Assembly (NCBI GenBank): GCA_036245525.1
Contig: BTPG01000002.1
Span: 121,807,451 to 121,871,450, forward strand
Length of the DNA: 64,000 nt
Origin: Semisulcospira habei
Lineage: Eukaryota; Mollusca; Gastropoda; Semisulcospiridae
Direction: 5' to 3'
In this document: positions 1-10,807 of the stretch, in pieces
How the letters are laid out: every line of letters begins with the position of its first letter
Numbering within the stretch: the stretch's first letter is position 1
Notes under the pieces: model-generated
What the model was told of the DNA's origin: nothing
The model's database searches: none
The model's input: only the letters and a program-made list of their open reading frames with translations
Position numbers and translations under genes: made by a program

Positions 1-945
1 TGCCGAGGGGTAACAGGTCTGCCGCCACGCTGATTAGACCCAAGAGCTGGAGCCAAGTCCTGGCCGGAACCGCGTCCGCTAGAGACACCTGGTGGGCTAG
101 GGACGCCAACTTCAGAATCTGAGCCTCCAGTAGACGCACCCTGTTGAGGTCGGTCAAGAATTCCATGCCAAGGTGGAGAACCCTGCAAGATTTCCCCTCG
201 TTGACGATAAGCCTGAGCCGGCGAAGAAGCTCGTCCCTGTCCGCCTCTAGCGAGGCCGCCTCCTGGTTCTTGAGGAGTTAGTCGTCGAAATAATTGGAGG
301 TAGGGCTTGAGGAAGTCTGTCTGGCTCTGGCCACTACGGCATCCATGATCCTCGTAAAGACCCAAGGGCTGAGGTTGAGACCGAAGGGGAGGGCCCGAAA
401 CTGATAGACCACTCCTCGAAAGGCGAATCGCAGGCAACGGCGAGAGGCAGGGTGCATGGGAACGTGGAGGTACGCGTCCGAGAGGTCGAGACTGACAGCA
501 TAGTCCATAGGCTGCACCGCGGCTTATAAGGCTCTTGCCGTTTCCATGCGGAAAGGGGGGGGGGGGCACAATGAACTTGTTCAAGGCCGAGAGGTCTATG
601 ACAGATCGCCACTTGCCGCCGGGCTTTGGAACAACAAAGAGCCGACTGTAGAAGGTCGGTGAGTCGTAACGGGCTACTACTTCTGTGGCGGCCTTCTGGA
701 GCAGAGCAGCGAACTCTCCCTGAAGAGCGACTGCCTTGCACTGGTCGACCGGCACGCGCGTCCAGAGGGGGGAGCGTCTCAGTGGGGGAGGAGTCCGAAA
801 TGGGATCTGCAGGCTTTCCGATATCGTGTCGATAATGCAAGTGTCTTCCGGCAACAGCGACCGCCACTCGTCGCTGTGCCTTGCTAGCCTCCCGCCAACT
901 GGAAACCCTGCAGGAATCGGCGGGGCGAAGCTGGGAGAGAGTCAC
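1..945 (-). pseudogene. DIRS reverse transcriptase, element 1 (broken)
   Basis: On the minus strand the frame gives V-V-P-K-P-G-G-K-W-R and V-I-D-L-S-A-L-N. It then reads S-L-D-L-S-D-A-Y-L-H-V-P (motif A), L-P-F-G-L-N-L-S-P-W-V-F (motif B) and N-Y-F-D-D (catalytic motif C). Two lesions are visible: a frameshift at the poly-C run near 547-560 and a stop right after F-D-D near 276-280. The palm and thumb region continues in the same frame beyond the stop to the window edge. The motifs match the Ty3/DIRS branch of RT rather than LINE RT. Confidence 0.85.
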
Positions 946-2259
946 TGGGCCCTCCCCCGCCCGGGCTTCCGGGCGTTCCTGGGCCAGGTGGGGTCCTGGG
1001 CCGGGAGGGAGCGGCCGCGAGCGGCCGGCGCTTGACGTCTGGTCCCGAAAGAGCGCCTGGTAACAAGCCGGGAGGTGGGTCTAAAGGTCCGCAGGGCGCC
1101 ACCCTCGTCCTTGCGGGCAGCTGGAATCCGGGGGTGGTCCACCCTAGGAGCGCTAGGCCACAGGTTCTTCGCCAAATCCTTTACCCCTTTTAGGTGGATC
1201 CGAAGAGGAGTGAACCGCCCAAAGGGGCACGGCGAACCTGAGAGCTAAAGGTTGAGGGGATGCCGGAGCAACTCTTCAGAACGGCGTCACGCCTCATCAA
1301 ATCACAGTTTGCGGCCGCTACCAGGGCGTTGGTCGCCGAGTGGTGCACTGCGCGATTTGCCGTCACGGCTAACACGTGGATGTCCCGCAAGCGTGCCTTG
1401 CTCGGCTGTTCCCAAAACGCCTCCACACCTCGAACCCCCGCCTGCGTAGCCAGATCCAGGAAACCCGCACACGCCAGGGAATTACGGATCAAACTTGCTG
1501 TCTGGTCGAGCCCGGGGGGGGGGGGGGGGGGGGGGGAGATGAACCGTCAAACCGGAGCCGAGCCTCCTGCCTGTAGCTTCGCCGCAGGATCCACAGCCGG
1601 AAGGAGGCAGACGAAAGCTTGAGAGTGACCCACATACCATTTCTGCCGGAACTTGATGTCGATATCAGTCGGCCACCGCCAGTCCGCAAAGAAACCTTCT
1701 CATGCAGCTTACCTTGGCAAAGATGTTCATTAAAGGCGTCCGAAAGGTCCCGAAATCCTGGAGGCTGAGGAAGAGTCTTAAAACGCTTCGACTGGAACGG
1801 GGCGTCCACAGAAGCCGCGGCCTTCCTTTTGAGCGGTGGTGACGGCGGGCATGCCTCCAAAGGAAAAATAGTGGAGATCAGACGGGCTACTTCATCCAAG
1901 GCACGAGGGGTCTCGGCAGACAAAGGTGCATCTCCTGCAGTGTCGGAAGCGGGGAGGCTGCGAGGGTGGGGAGAGGGAAAACTGTCATGAACCAAAAGGG
2001 CTGAAGCTGAGTCCTCCGGGTGAAGACTGAGGGCGTCCCCGTCGAATTCCGAAGCCGCGGGAGAGGCCGGAAATGAACCGCCGTACAACGTTGCTACCCT
2101 GTCCAAAAAACGTCCCGAGGGCCTGAGCGGAGAGCAAAGGGCCGGGGAAAACCGAGAGGAACAATGAGTGCGGTGCCGTTCCGGGAGTCCGGAAAATCCT
2201 GTAGCACTCACCTGCGCTCTTGCTCGCTGGACGAGAGAGGAGCGCCGTTTCTGAAACAT
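946..2259 (-). pseudogene. DIRS gag-like ORF, element 1 (frameshifted)
   Basis: A 256-codon frame starts at Met (2,257-2,259) with a Ser/Pro-rich N-terminal half and basic K-R-K and K-R-F-K patches. It runs into an 18-20 bp poly-G/C tract at about 1,507-1,535 and shifts frame. The continuation (about 1,190-1,500) reads F-L-D-L-A-T-Q-A-G and H-S-A-T-N-A-L-V-A-A-A-N, a helical segment of the kind found in DIRS ORF1. The position between leader and RT supports the gag call. Identity rests mainly on position. Confidence 0.6.
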
Positions 2260-2451
2260 AAAGCACTATGCCATGAATGCAAACGCACCGGGCCACTAAC
2301 GACCGGCCCCGTGAAACAACTCACCCCACTAACCGAGTGCTAAGTCCGGTCAAGTCCTCGAAAATCGTCACTTTCCCTGGGGTATGCCGACGCCACCGTA
2401 AATCAAGACGGCTCCCGTAGGCATAACCCGAGGCCTTACCTCGCCATCTTC

Positions 2452-3232
2452 TTAGCCGTTTTCTAGTTGAAACTTGATCAGGACGCGGCAGTTGAAAATC
2501 TGCTCTACAGTGCTTCTTCCAACTCTGAAGCCAGCCTGTTCTTCTGACAGCAGTTCCTCGGCGAAAGTTTTGAGGCGGTTGAGAATGATTCTAAGCATTA
2601 CTTTGCTAGGGTGACTTATCAGACTGATAGTTCTGTAGTTCTGGCACTGTTTCAGGTTTCCTTTCTTGGGGAGCGGGATCACTAGAGACTGTGTCCATTC
2701 TACTGGCCATTTCTTTTGCTCCCAGATCTTTTGACAGAGTGTAGTGAGGACCTTCGTTGTTACTTCTCCTCCATGTTTCAACAGTTCAGCAGGTATGTTG
2801 TCTACACCTGGAGACTTTCCTCCCTTCAGGCCGCGTACGGCTGCTTCCACCTCTTCAGCTAACACTGGCAGGTCTTCAGCCTTCCTGGCCCCAGCCTGGT
2901 TGTTTTGGAGGATGCTGGTGTCTGGCTCAGCCTTGTAGTTATACAAGTCTCGGCAGTACTCAGTCCATCTGTTTAGTACAGCAGTGTTTTCTGTAAGGAG
3001 TTGGCCGCTGCTGTCTTCGATGACTGTGGCTGTTCGCTGTTGAGTCTTGGTGAGGGTCCTTAGCGTTTCATAAGCCTTCTTGCTGTTGCCGTTTGCCATG
3101 CCCTCTTCCACGCTACAACACTGGTCTTCAATCCAATCTTCTTTGGCTTCTTTCATCCTCTTCCTGATCTTCTTGTTGACAAGTCTGTACTTGTTTGCTG
3201 ATGTGAGGTCTTGGCCTCTCTTTTTCTTCTGT
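2452..3232 (-). pseudogene. LINE copy 1, inverted 5' piece of reverse transcriptase
   Basis: The minus frame covers the N-terminal RT region. It reads K-I-R-K-R-M-K-E-A-K-E-D-W, then R-W-T-E-Y-C-R-D-L-Y, N-Y-R-T-I-S-L-I-S-H-P-S-K and E-E-Q-A-G-F-R-V-G-R-S-T, and stops being LINE sequence at the target duplication after F-N-C-R-V-L-I. It is open but cannot encode a full RT. The nearly identical copy 2 shows what follows. Confidence 0.88.
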
Positions 3233-4433
3233 AGAGCAGATTTTCAACTGCCGCGTCCTGATCGAGAAACATCTGCAGCATCAGCGCGAACTCTACCACA
3301 ACTTCATTGATTTCAGGAAAGCATTTGATCGCGTCTGGCACGACGGACTCTGGCAAGTCATGAGATCGTTCAACATAGAGGAGGGACTGATCCAAATGAT
3401 AGAAGCGCTTTACAAGAACGCCTGCAGCGCGGTTCTACTTAACAATCAGTCAGGCGAGTTCTTCAGGACGACGATCGGTGTCCGTCAAGGATGCCTGCTC
3501 TCTCCTGTCCTTTTCAACATATTCCTGGAGAAGATCATGCAGGAAACCCTCCACGACCACCATACTTCAATCTCTATAGGTGGCAGATCCCTGTGCAATC
3601 TTCGATTCGCAGACGATATTGACCTCATGGCAGGCAGCAATAGTGAGCTCCAAAACCTGACAGACAAACTTTCAAGTAGCGCAGGGTCTTATGGCATGGA
3701 GATCAGTACGGATAAAAGCAAAGTGATGATCAACACCACAAGCGACAGCAGCAGCAACATTCACATGAACGGCCAGAAGCTAGAAGAGGTCAATAGCTTC
3801 AAGTACTTGGGAGCCACCCTGTCCAAAGACGGTAGTTGCGTAGCAGAGATCCGTATCAGGATAGGTACAGCAACATCCGCAATGGCCAGGCTGGACAGGA
3901 TATGGCGAAGTAACTCCATCAGCTTCACCATCAAGTACAGGCTTTACAAGTCCCTCGTAGTGTCTATTCTACTCTACGGCTGTGAGACTTGGACACTGCT
4001 TGCAGACTCAGAAAAGAAAATCCAGGCCTTTGAGAACAAGTGCCTGAGGAAGTTGCTCCGCATCTCGTACCGCGAGCACAAAACCAACGAATATGTACGG
4101 AGCATCGTCACTTCCCTGGTGGGCCCACATGAACCCCTTCTGGCAACCGTGAAACGGCGCAAGCTTGCTTGGTTTGGCCACGTGACCCGACACAACACCT
4201 TGTCCAAGACTATCCTCCAAGGCACTCTCGAAGGAAGTCGTCGGCGAGGTCGTCAGAGAAAGAGTTGGGTCGCAAACATAAAAGAATGGACCGAACTCGA
4301 GATGCCAGACTTGCTTGCAACCGCCCAAAATAGAAGTCAGTGGAGAGCACTGTCTGTTGCTGCTGCCTTTCAGTCCCCCCAACGCCCAGTTCGGGCAAGG
4401 GACTGATGATGATGATGATGAGTTGAAACTTGA
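2465..4433. mobile_element. RTE-like LINE copy 1, 5'-inverted (twin-primed) insertion with 13-bp target duplication
   Basis: A 13-bp direct repeat AGTTGAAACTTGA sits at 2,465-2,477 and 4,421-4,433. Between them the LINE is in two pieces. The 5' piece is on the minus strand (2,478 to about 3,232). The 3' piece is on the plus strand (about 3,233-4,420) and ends in (GAT)n. The two pieces meet head to head, and both contain the same ~35 bp starting CTGTAGAGCAG, a short duplication at the inversion point. This layout is the known signature of twin priming during target-primed reverse transcription. Confidence 0.9.
3233..4406 (+). pseudogene. LINE copy 1, 3' piece of reverse transcriptase (sense)
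   Basis: The plus frame continues the RT from motif A. It reads F-I-D-F-R-K-A-F-D-R-V, G-V-R-Q-G-C-L-L-S-P-V-L-F-N (motif B), F-A-D-D-I-D-L-M-A (motif C), F-K-Y-L-G-A and the C-terminal K-L-A-W-F-G-H-V-T-R. It stops at TGA, which is the first unit of the (TGA)n tail, so the element has practically no 3' UTR. The frame is open (348 codons from the first Met), which suggests a young insertion. Confidence 0.88.
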
Positions 4434-4802
4434 ACGTAGTGAAGCCGTATAACGTAATCCAAAACAAAGCAGGAAGGCTGAAGCCGGTGAACCGTTCTCA
4501 CGGAAGCTAAGGGTCAGACTGGCGTGATCACACTGCTCACGTGACCTTATGGAGGGAAGGGAGACTACCCTTGGTCCTTGGTTACAGCTCCCTACGGTTG
4601 CATCCCTTGTTGTGTAGGAACACACAAAGGGTTCTTAGGCTGAAATCGGTAAGCTAAAAGGTATTTTACTTATAGTAATGCCATCGGTATGGATTTTGAG
4701 GAAACAAAGTATCAAGCACTCACATGCAACAAGCACTATCATGTAACAGATGCTCCAATAATAAAGGAGCAAAGACTGAAGTAAACGTGGCTGATCCTAC
4801 AA

Positions 4803-4870
4803 GCAAGAGAGAAAGATTCTTATGAGCCCCTGCACCTGCAGGGGCTCATAAGAATCTTTGCCACTTGCAG
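4803..4870. repeat. Foldback MITE family 2, inner hairpin only
   Basis: AAAGATTCTTATGAGCCCCT pairs with AGGGGCTCATAAGAATCTTT. It lies between DIRS element 1 and VWC exon 4,923-5,037. Confidence 0.8.
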
Positions 4871-4922
4871 ATGAAAGAAAATACTCGAGAGACTGTACTT
4901 ACTTAGCAAGCACTGTACTTAC

Positions 4923-5037
4923 TTCTGGCTACACATATATTTCCCAGACTGACTGTCAATACATTGGCAAGTATAGCTACAGCCATCATCCCACACATCA
5001 CCCTGTTGGTACAACCGTCCGTGGTAGATGCACTCAT
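4923..5037 (-). CDS. VWC module 13, exon A (partner exon off the window)
   Basis: The 115-nt exon starts after ACAG and ends before GTAAGT in phase 2. It reads D-E-C-I-Y-H-G-R-L-Y, then W-D-D-G-C-S-Y-T-C-Q-C-I-D and Y-M-C-S-Q-K. The phase-2 end demands another exon B, which must lie left of DIRS element 1 and outside the window. The gene therefore continues. Confidence 0.9.
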
Positions 5038-5347
5038 CTGTAACAAGTATAAGGTTGGATATAAATACACCTGTAGGTGGCAATAATACACACATGTATG
5101 CACAAAAACTAGCTGCAGAAGCAACAGAGGTTTTTTTTAATCACAATAGACGATTTCCTTTCCTTTTCACAGACAAACACACATATTCATGTATGCATGC
5201 ACAGACACATGCAAACACAAAAACATGCCTGCACACACTCCAGATTTCAGAGTTAATCCATCACCTGGTGTAGGGTGTAAACAGTACCAGTGGCTGCATG
5301 TACAAAAAAAGTTAATATGCTGACATGACATTTGTCATTTCACTCAC

Positions 5348-5541
5348 TAGTCCTGGTGAGTGGGCCGCGATTATTGGGCGGAAGGGACTGCCCGGTGATG
5401 ATGCCAACATTTCCAGTCATGGTGATAGTGATGTTGTTCTCGTTAGGGCGAGTGGGGGGACACTGAGGCACCTGGCAGCACTGGTCGCTGGGGTCAGTCA
5501 CCAGCTGGCAGGTGGGGGGAATCTGTGTGAATGTTGGACAC
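5348..5541 (-). CDS. VWC module 12, exon B with linker
   Basis: The 194-nt exon starts after a T-rich tract plus CAG and ends before GTGAGT in phase 1. It reads R-C-P-T-F-T-Q-I-P-P-T-C-Q-L-V, then D-Q-C-C-Q-V-P-Q-C. The linker is less Pro-rich than the others and has an N-I-T sequon. Confidence 0.9.
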
Positions 5542-5685
5542 CTGAAAAAAAAGGACTTGGAATGAAACTGAGGGATGAGCATAGGTTATGGAGGCAGCAA
5601 GCCGGTCAGCGGGTAAGCAGGTGTGATGAACACTGGCAGCCAGGGTTGCACAAAGTGTAAAAATGGGGGGGGGGGGGTATTTCAT

Positions 5686-6145
5686 GTTCGAGAAAAAGCC
5701 AGATCATGTAACGAAAGTCAGCTGAAAGGATGTAAACACGTATTGCGACTCATGGCAAGGGTCATGAAAACGTAAAAATAAATATGCAAAGAGTGCCATT
5801 ACGTAAATCATTCAAGGCAGAGGGTATGCTATATCAGTATAATGCAGTTGAACAAAGTATTATTTTTAGATACCCAGCTTATTAAAAAAAACCCACAGAA
5901 ACACACCAATCAGAGGAAGCCTTAGAGATTACATTTTATAAAGCAAACAGATTATTTATCGAATAACTAATAACAATGCTATACATCAATTCAACTGCAG
6001 GTAAGTTTTGTGACTTCATGTACCCCTATAACAAATTCTGAGAGTATAAATTCTAATTTTCATAGGGAGTATAAAAAAACTCAAATTTTTAGTGGGGGTA
6101 TGAATACCCCTTGTCTTTCAAAAATGTGCCAACCCCGGGCTGCTC
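5686..6145. repeat. Diverged relative of the hAT MITE at 52.4 kb
   Basis: ATCATGTAACGAAAG and GGATGTAAACACG near the left, and TAGTGGGGGTATGAATACCCC near the right, mirror blocks in the 52,413-53,145 MITE. The ends are not clear enough to call terminal repeats. Confidence 0.45.
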
Positions 6146-6191
6146 AATAATTACCTCCTTTTATCCTGATACACTATTGCATGAAATAAAT

Positions 6192-6280
6192 TTGACCATG
6201 ACAGTTCCAGGGTAGTGCCAGAATAGTTTGGCATCCATAGGCTATTCTGGCACCACCCTAGAACGAAAATGGTTGATCTG
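6192..6280. repeat. Foldback MITE family 1 (GGGTAGTGCCAG hairpin)
   Basis: Arms CCAGGGTAGTGCCAGAATAG / CTATTCTGGCACCACCCT around a short loop; outer TTGACCATG / ATGGTTGATC. Intron of module 12. Confidence 0.8.
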
Positions 6281-6592
6281 TCTCCTAAACGGTAATATAG
6301 CCTTCATAGGGCAATACACAAATCTTTAAAAATTTCAGGATTTAATGGCCAGACAACACCCAACATGCAGAATCCTCATACGCCCCTGCAGACTGTGTGA
6401 ACAAGAAATCTGATCATGAAGACCTATGCGTCCCGCCAGCAACATTGACATCAATGTGCCTCAGGCAGACAATGTCGTTACCATAGAGTCTGTGATATAC
6501 GGCTGCATATACTGACTGGCCTGGAAGGGGTGTACGACCGTCTTTTTCATCTGGACAATATTACTACAAACATTCTTTCACCCACTCATTAC

Positions 6593-6707
6593 CTGTCATC
6601 ACAGTTGACCTGTCCAGTGACAACATCCTCACAGCGACAGGTGAGATCACAACCATCATTCCATGTCTGTCCGTGAGTGTAGGGAATGCCCTTGTACACA
6701 CAGAACT
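6593..6707 (-). CDS. VWC module 12, exon A
   Basis: The 115-nt exon starts after GCAG and ends before GTAATG. It reads E-F-C-V-Y-K-G-I-P-Y, then W-N-D-G-C-D-L-T-C-R-C-E-D and V-N-C-D-D-R. The preceding intron holds LINE copy 2. Confidence 0.9.
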
Positions 6708-7034
6708 CTGCAAGAACACACACTATCACATGTATAATCGGTTGTAAACAGTGTTGCAGTAAGTCACAGCAGAGCCAAAGATATCCCCTTACCCTTCAGC
6801 CCAGACACATAACAAAATATTGATCAACTGCGATAGTTCATGGGTGGTGCCAGAACAGCTTGGTACGTATTTACCTTAAATATTCGACCACTTTTGAACA
6901 TGCAATTTTTCAGCCCTGGTCGAATATTTAGGAGTTTTGAAAAAGCTGATTGCCTGCGGAGGTGGCATGGTAAAAATTTTGAGGCACTAATTTTGCCGAT
7001 CAACCCGTTCATGTTTTTATCTCATTTGAGTTGA

Positions 7035-8381
7035 AACACAAACAGCCGTTAGTCATCCGGGCCAAATGGAAGTACCCCCAGGGGGAGGGTTCACGCAAGA
7101 ATGTATTTAAATCAGATCCCGAGTTTAGTGGCTAAATCATTCTTTGTACACACCCACAGAAAATTTTTAATAAATTAGGTCAAAATGTGATGATCACCTC
7201 TTGTTCTTACCGTTTTCTTGAAATATGCATAGTTCAAAAGTTATCTGCAAAACGTTACATAGGAGGCAATTGAGAATATCATATCATGTGTCATCCTCCC
7301 CCTGTGGAAAATCAAATCAGTCATGACCCCATCTTCACCTTCCACCCCCACCACCCACCCCCCACTTGAGTTGCTGGCATGGAGAGTCTAGAGGCGAACT
7401 GCCCATCATCTCCATGAATCATAGATTCTCATGTGCCTCTGTAAAGTGCAGGGAATCATAGGAGCTCAATGTCTCACTGGCTCTGTTACGTTGATGCTCA
7501 ATAGGGCTCGTGAAGTTCCCCGCGTTGCCTAGTCTTAATGGTCTTCAGATAGTAGCGAAGTAGTGTTTCAACACATTTTTCTTTATGTTTCTTCCTCTTT
7601 GGAAGCAAACAAACAGATTCTGGTTAGCGGTTTCCTATGGTGATGGCAAGACTTGCTGTTATAGCCTATAGCACGTCAGGATTTTCCTGACATTGTCCTA
7701 ACAGCGATTTCCCGATGAGGGCCATATCGCGAATCCTCTCAAGATGGCCGCCACGTCTAGCGTGATGACGTCAGCTTCCCGAGCCCTACTTAAATACCTG
7801 CGGTGTAGGTGGAGGGGACTACGTGTGGCAGATCACTGTGAATCTGACCTAATTTTAAGATTTTTATCCTAAGCATTGTATAAAAATGTGCCATTCAGAA
7901 TCAGGACTGCGACTCGGTTTTTAGAAAATAGTTGTAAGAACGTAGTAATTGCTTGGTGTATCCCCCTAGATCACTACACACTCGCTTTGTGATGCAAAGT
8001 GTGACACATTACTCTTGAGCTACCTGTGTTAACCACGCTGTCATGAAAAAAAGCATGTAGCCTTGGCTCTAACGCTGGTGGGCATCACAAGTCGGATAGA
8101 TACCAGACATGCATGCTCAGACTGAGATCTGTAGTATGGCTACACAGAAACCAATGCAGAAAAGCGATGCTAAAAGCGTAGAAAAAAGAAATCCACGTGT
8201 CCACATGGGGAGCATACTTAGCATTCTACATGAACATATCAAAATTGAGAGAAATTGAGCCAGAAAGTCATAAATTCTCACAAGCCCCCTCTCCCTGTGA
8301 GCGCATTTAAGCATATATGCCTCTTGCAAGATGTTAGGCCATTCAATACAGAGGTTTTCCACTGGTGTCGGCTGAGGTAGA
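7035..8381. other. Intron of the VWC gene, nothing recognised
   Basis: Between module 12 exon A and LINE copy 2. The stretch near 7,735-7,800 is GC-richer (ATGGCCGCCACGTC, TGACGTCA-like) and may be another transposon end. No reading frame or splice-consistent VWC exon was found. Confidence 0.5.
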
Positions 8382-10255
8382 AACGTTGGTTCATCATCAT
8401 CATCAGTCCCTTGCCCGAACTGGGCGTTGGGGGGACTGAAAGGCAGCAGCAACAGACAGTGCTCTCCACTGAGTTCTATTTTGGGCGGTGGCAAGCAAGT
8501 CTGGCATCTCGAGTTCGGTCCATTCTTTTATGTTTGCGACCCAACTCTTTCTCTGACGACCTCGCCGACGACTTCCTTCGAGAGTGCCTTGGAGGATAGT
8601 CTTGGACAAGGTGTTGTGTCGGGTCACGTGGCCAAACCAAGCAAGCTTGCGCCGTTTCACGGTTGCCAGAAGGGGTTCATGTGGGCCCACCAGGGAAGTG
8701 ACGATGCTCCGTACATATTCGTTGGTCTTGTGCTCGCGGTACGAGATGCGGAGCAACTTCCTCAGGCACTTGTTCTCAAAGGCCTGGATTTTCTTTTCTG
8801 AGTCTGCAAGCAGTGTCCAAGTCTCACAGCCGTAGAGTAGAATAGACACTACGAGGGACTTGTAAAGCCTGTACTTGATGGTGAAGCTGATGGAGTTACT
8901 TCGCCATATCCTGTCCAGCCTGGCCATTGCGGATGTTGCTGTACCTATCCTGATACGGATCTCTGCTATGCAACTACCGTCTTTGGACAGGGTGGCTCCC
9001 AAGTACTTGAAGCTATTGACCTCTTCTAGCTTCTGGCCGTTCATGTGAATGTTGCTGCTGCTGTCGCTTGTGGTGTTGATCATCACTTTGCTTTTATCCG
9101 TACTGATCTCCATGCCATAAGACCCTGCGCTACTTGAAAGTTTGTCTGTCAGGTTTTGGAGCTCACTATTGCTGCCTGCCATGAGGTCAATGTCGTCTGC
9201 GAATCGAAGATTGCACAGGGATCTGCCACCAATAGAGATTGAAGTATGGTGGTCGTGGAGGGTTTCCTGCATGATCTTCTCCGGGAATATGTTGAAAAGG
9301 ACAGGAGAGAGCAGGCATCCTTGACGGACACCGATCGTCGTCCTGAAGAACTCGCCTGACTGATTGTTAAGTAGAACCGCGCTGCAGGCGTTCTTGTAAA
9401 GCGCTTCTATCATTTGGATCAGTCCCTCCTCTATGTTGAACGATCTCATGACTTGCCAGAGTCCGTCGTGCCAGACGCGATCAAATGCTTTCCTGAAATC
9501 AATGAAGTTGTGGTAGAGTTCGCGCTGATGCTGCAGATGTTTCTCGATCAGGACGCGGCAGTTGAAAATCTGCTCTACAGTGCTTCTTCCAACTCTGAAG
9601 CCAGCCTGTTCTTCTGCCAGCAGTTCCTCGGCGAAAGTTTTGAGGCGGTTGAGAATGATTCTAAGCATTACTTTGCTAGGGTGACTTATCAGACTGATAG
9701 TTCTGTAGTTCTGGCACTGTTTCAGGTTTCCTTTCTTGGGGAGCGGGATCACTAGAGACTGTGTCCATTCTACTGGCCATTTCTTTTGCTCCCAGATCTT
9801 TTGACAGAGTGTAGTGAGGACCTTCGTTGTTACTTCTCCTCCATGTTTCAACAGTTCAGCAGGTACGTTGTCTACACCTGGAGACTTTCCTCCCTTCAGG
9901 CCGCGTACGGCTGCTTCCACCTCTTCAGCTAACACTGGCAGGTCTTCAGCCTTCCTGGCCCCAGCCTGGTTGTTTTGGAGGATGCTGGTGTCTGGCTCAG
10001 CCTTGTAGTTATACAAGTCTCGGCAGTACTCAGTCCATCTGTTTAGTACAGCAGTGTTTTCCGTAAGGAGTTGGCCGCTGCTGTCTTCAATGACTGTGGC
10101 TGTTCGCTGTTGAGTCTTGGTGAGGGTCCTTAGCGTTTCATAAGCCTTCTTGCTGTTGCCGTTTGCCATGCCCTCTTCCACGCTACAACACTGGTCTTCA
10201 ATCCAATCTTCTTTGGCTTCTTTCATCCTTCTTCATTCTTTCATCAACGTTGGTT
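8382..10255 (-). mobile_element. RTE-like LINE copy 2, 5'-truncated, with 10-bp target duplication
   Basis: A 10-bp direct repeat AACGTTGGTT flanks the insert at 8,382-8,391 and 10,246-10,255. On the minus strand the element begins with a short filler (GATGAAAGAATGAAG) that looks untemplated or slipped, carries an open RT frame and ends in (TGA)n. It is nearly identical to copy 1. It lacks the endonuclease and 5' part and sits in the intron between VWC modules 11 and 12. The RTE clade assignment is by motif style, tail and short 3' UTR; a related LINE clade is possible. Confidence 0.88.
8403..10226 (-). CDS. LINE reverse transcriptase ORF fragment (607 codons, intact)
   Basis: The open frame contains, in order, N-Y-R-T-I-S-L-I-S-H-P, E-E-Q-A-G-F-R-V-G-R-S-T, F-I-D-F-R-K-A-F-D-R-V (A), G-V-R-Q-G-C-L-L-S-P (B), F-A-D-D-I-D (C), S-Y-G-M-E-I-S-T-D-K (D) and F-K-Y-L-G-A (E), then a C-terminal domain with Y-G-C-E-T-W and W-F-G-H-V-T-R. 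All catalytic Asp residues are present. It has no endonuclease and no evident promoter, so it is a dead-on-arrival copy that has not yet decayed. It differs from copy 1 at only a few residues (for example Leu to Pro next to motif B). Confidence 0.85.
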   Translation of the reverse strand: MKEAKEDWIEDQCCSVEEGMANGNSKKAYETLRTLTKTQQRTATVIEDSSGQLLTENTAVLNRWTEYCRDLYNYKAEPDTSILQNNQAGARKAEDLPVLAEEVEAAVRGLKGGKSPGVDNVPAELLKHGGEVTTKVLTTLCQKIWEQKKWPVEWTQSLVIPLPKKGNLKQCQNYRTISLISHPSKVMLRIILNRLKTFAEELLAEEQAGFRVGRSTVEQIFNCRVLIEKHLQHQRELYHNFIDFRKAFDRVWHDGLWQVMRSFNIEEGLIQMIEALYKNACSAVLLNNQSGEFFRTTIGVRQGCLLSPVLFNIFPEKIMQETLHDHHTSISIGGRSLCNLRFADDIDLMAGSNSELQNLTDKLSSSAGSYGMEISTDKSKVMINTTSDSSSNIHMNGQKLEEVNSFKYLGATLSKDGSCIAEIRIRIGTATSAMARLDRIWRSNSISFTIKYRLYKSLVVSILLYGCETWTLLADSEKKIQAFENKCLRKLLRISYREHKTNEYVRSIVTSLVGPHEPLLATVKRRKLAWFGHVTRHNTLSKTILQGTLEGSRRRGRQRKSWVANIKEWTELEMPDLLATAQNRTQWRALSVAAAFQSPQRPVRARD

Positions 10256-10492
10256 ATGTTACGGTAAATATACCAAATCTGCCTTCACTTTTTTACATTC
10301 TTGTTCTTCTTGAAAACTCTGTGACTTTTACAAACTTTTGTGTTGCAGATGTTTTACCATGCAGTGGTTGAATATTTAGGGCGCGATTTTGTAGTGCTGG
10401 TCAAATATTTGCCAGATTATATTTTGCTGAAAAATCATCAAAAAAAAAAAAAAGCTTGTGGCAGTACTTTGAACTATCATGACCAATCCATC

Positions 10493-10807
10493 ATTGACCC
10501 CATCACTGCCGAGAAAAATTACACACAACTACAAGAGGTATATATCCTCATGATCCCCCGCAGTTACAGAGGTTCATGAGGATGTATGCCTCTTGCTGAA
10601 ACTACTTTATATCCATGTTCCTTTGACGGCTGGTGACCTTTGACATTGAATTTACAATGATTTTAAAAAACGCAATACAGACCAAAAAGGTGACTGCCAA
10701 GCGTGTAACATGTAGAGAAGAGCCCAACTCTTGTGTTTCTTTCTCCGTTGGGTTCTTCTAATGATTTCAAAAACACAATCAGCATCCACTGGCAGTGAAG
10801 GGGTTAA
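10493..10807. repeat. Foldback MITE family 2 (CACTGCC...GGCAGTG ends)
   Basis: GACCCCATCACTGCC on the left, GGCAGTGAAGGGGTTAA on the right, and an inner hairpin ATCCTCATGA / TCATGAGGAT. Confidence 0.78.

Larger units (their letters stand above)
1..4707 (-). mobile_element. DIRS-like retrotransposon, element 1 (right part; 5' end on the minus strand)
   Basis: The right inverted terminal repeat (about 4,540-4,707) ends in the family terminus with ATGCCATCGG and then TTTTGAGGAAACAAA. Inward on the minus strand come a leader, a gag-like ORF and a reverse transcriptase. RNase H and tyrosine recombinase would lie left of the window. A LINE copy (2,478-4,420) is nested in the leader. DIRS elements insert through a tyrosine recombinase, without integrase and without target duplication. 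The reading frames are broken, so the copy is dead. Confidence 0.82.

Noticed and set aside
334..945. 203-codon minus-strand frame
   Set aside because: Out of frame with the RT motifs that occupy the same bases; shadow of the broken reverse transcriptase.
8117..8494. 125-codon minus-strand frame left of LINE copy 2
   Set aside because: It overlaps the target duplication and the LINE tail, with no motif.
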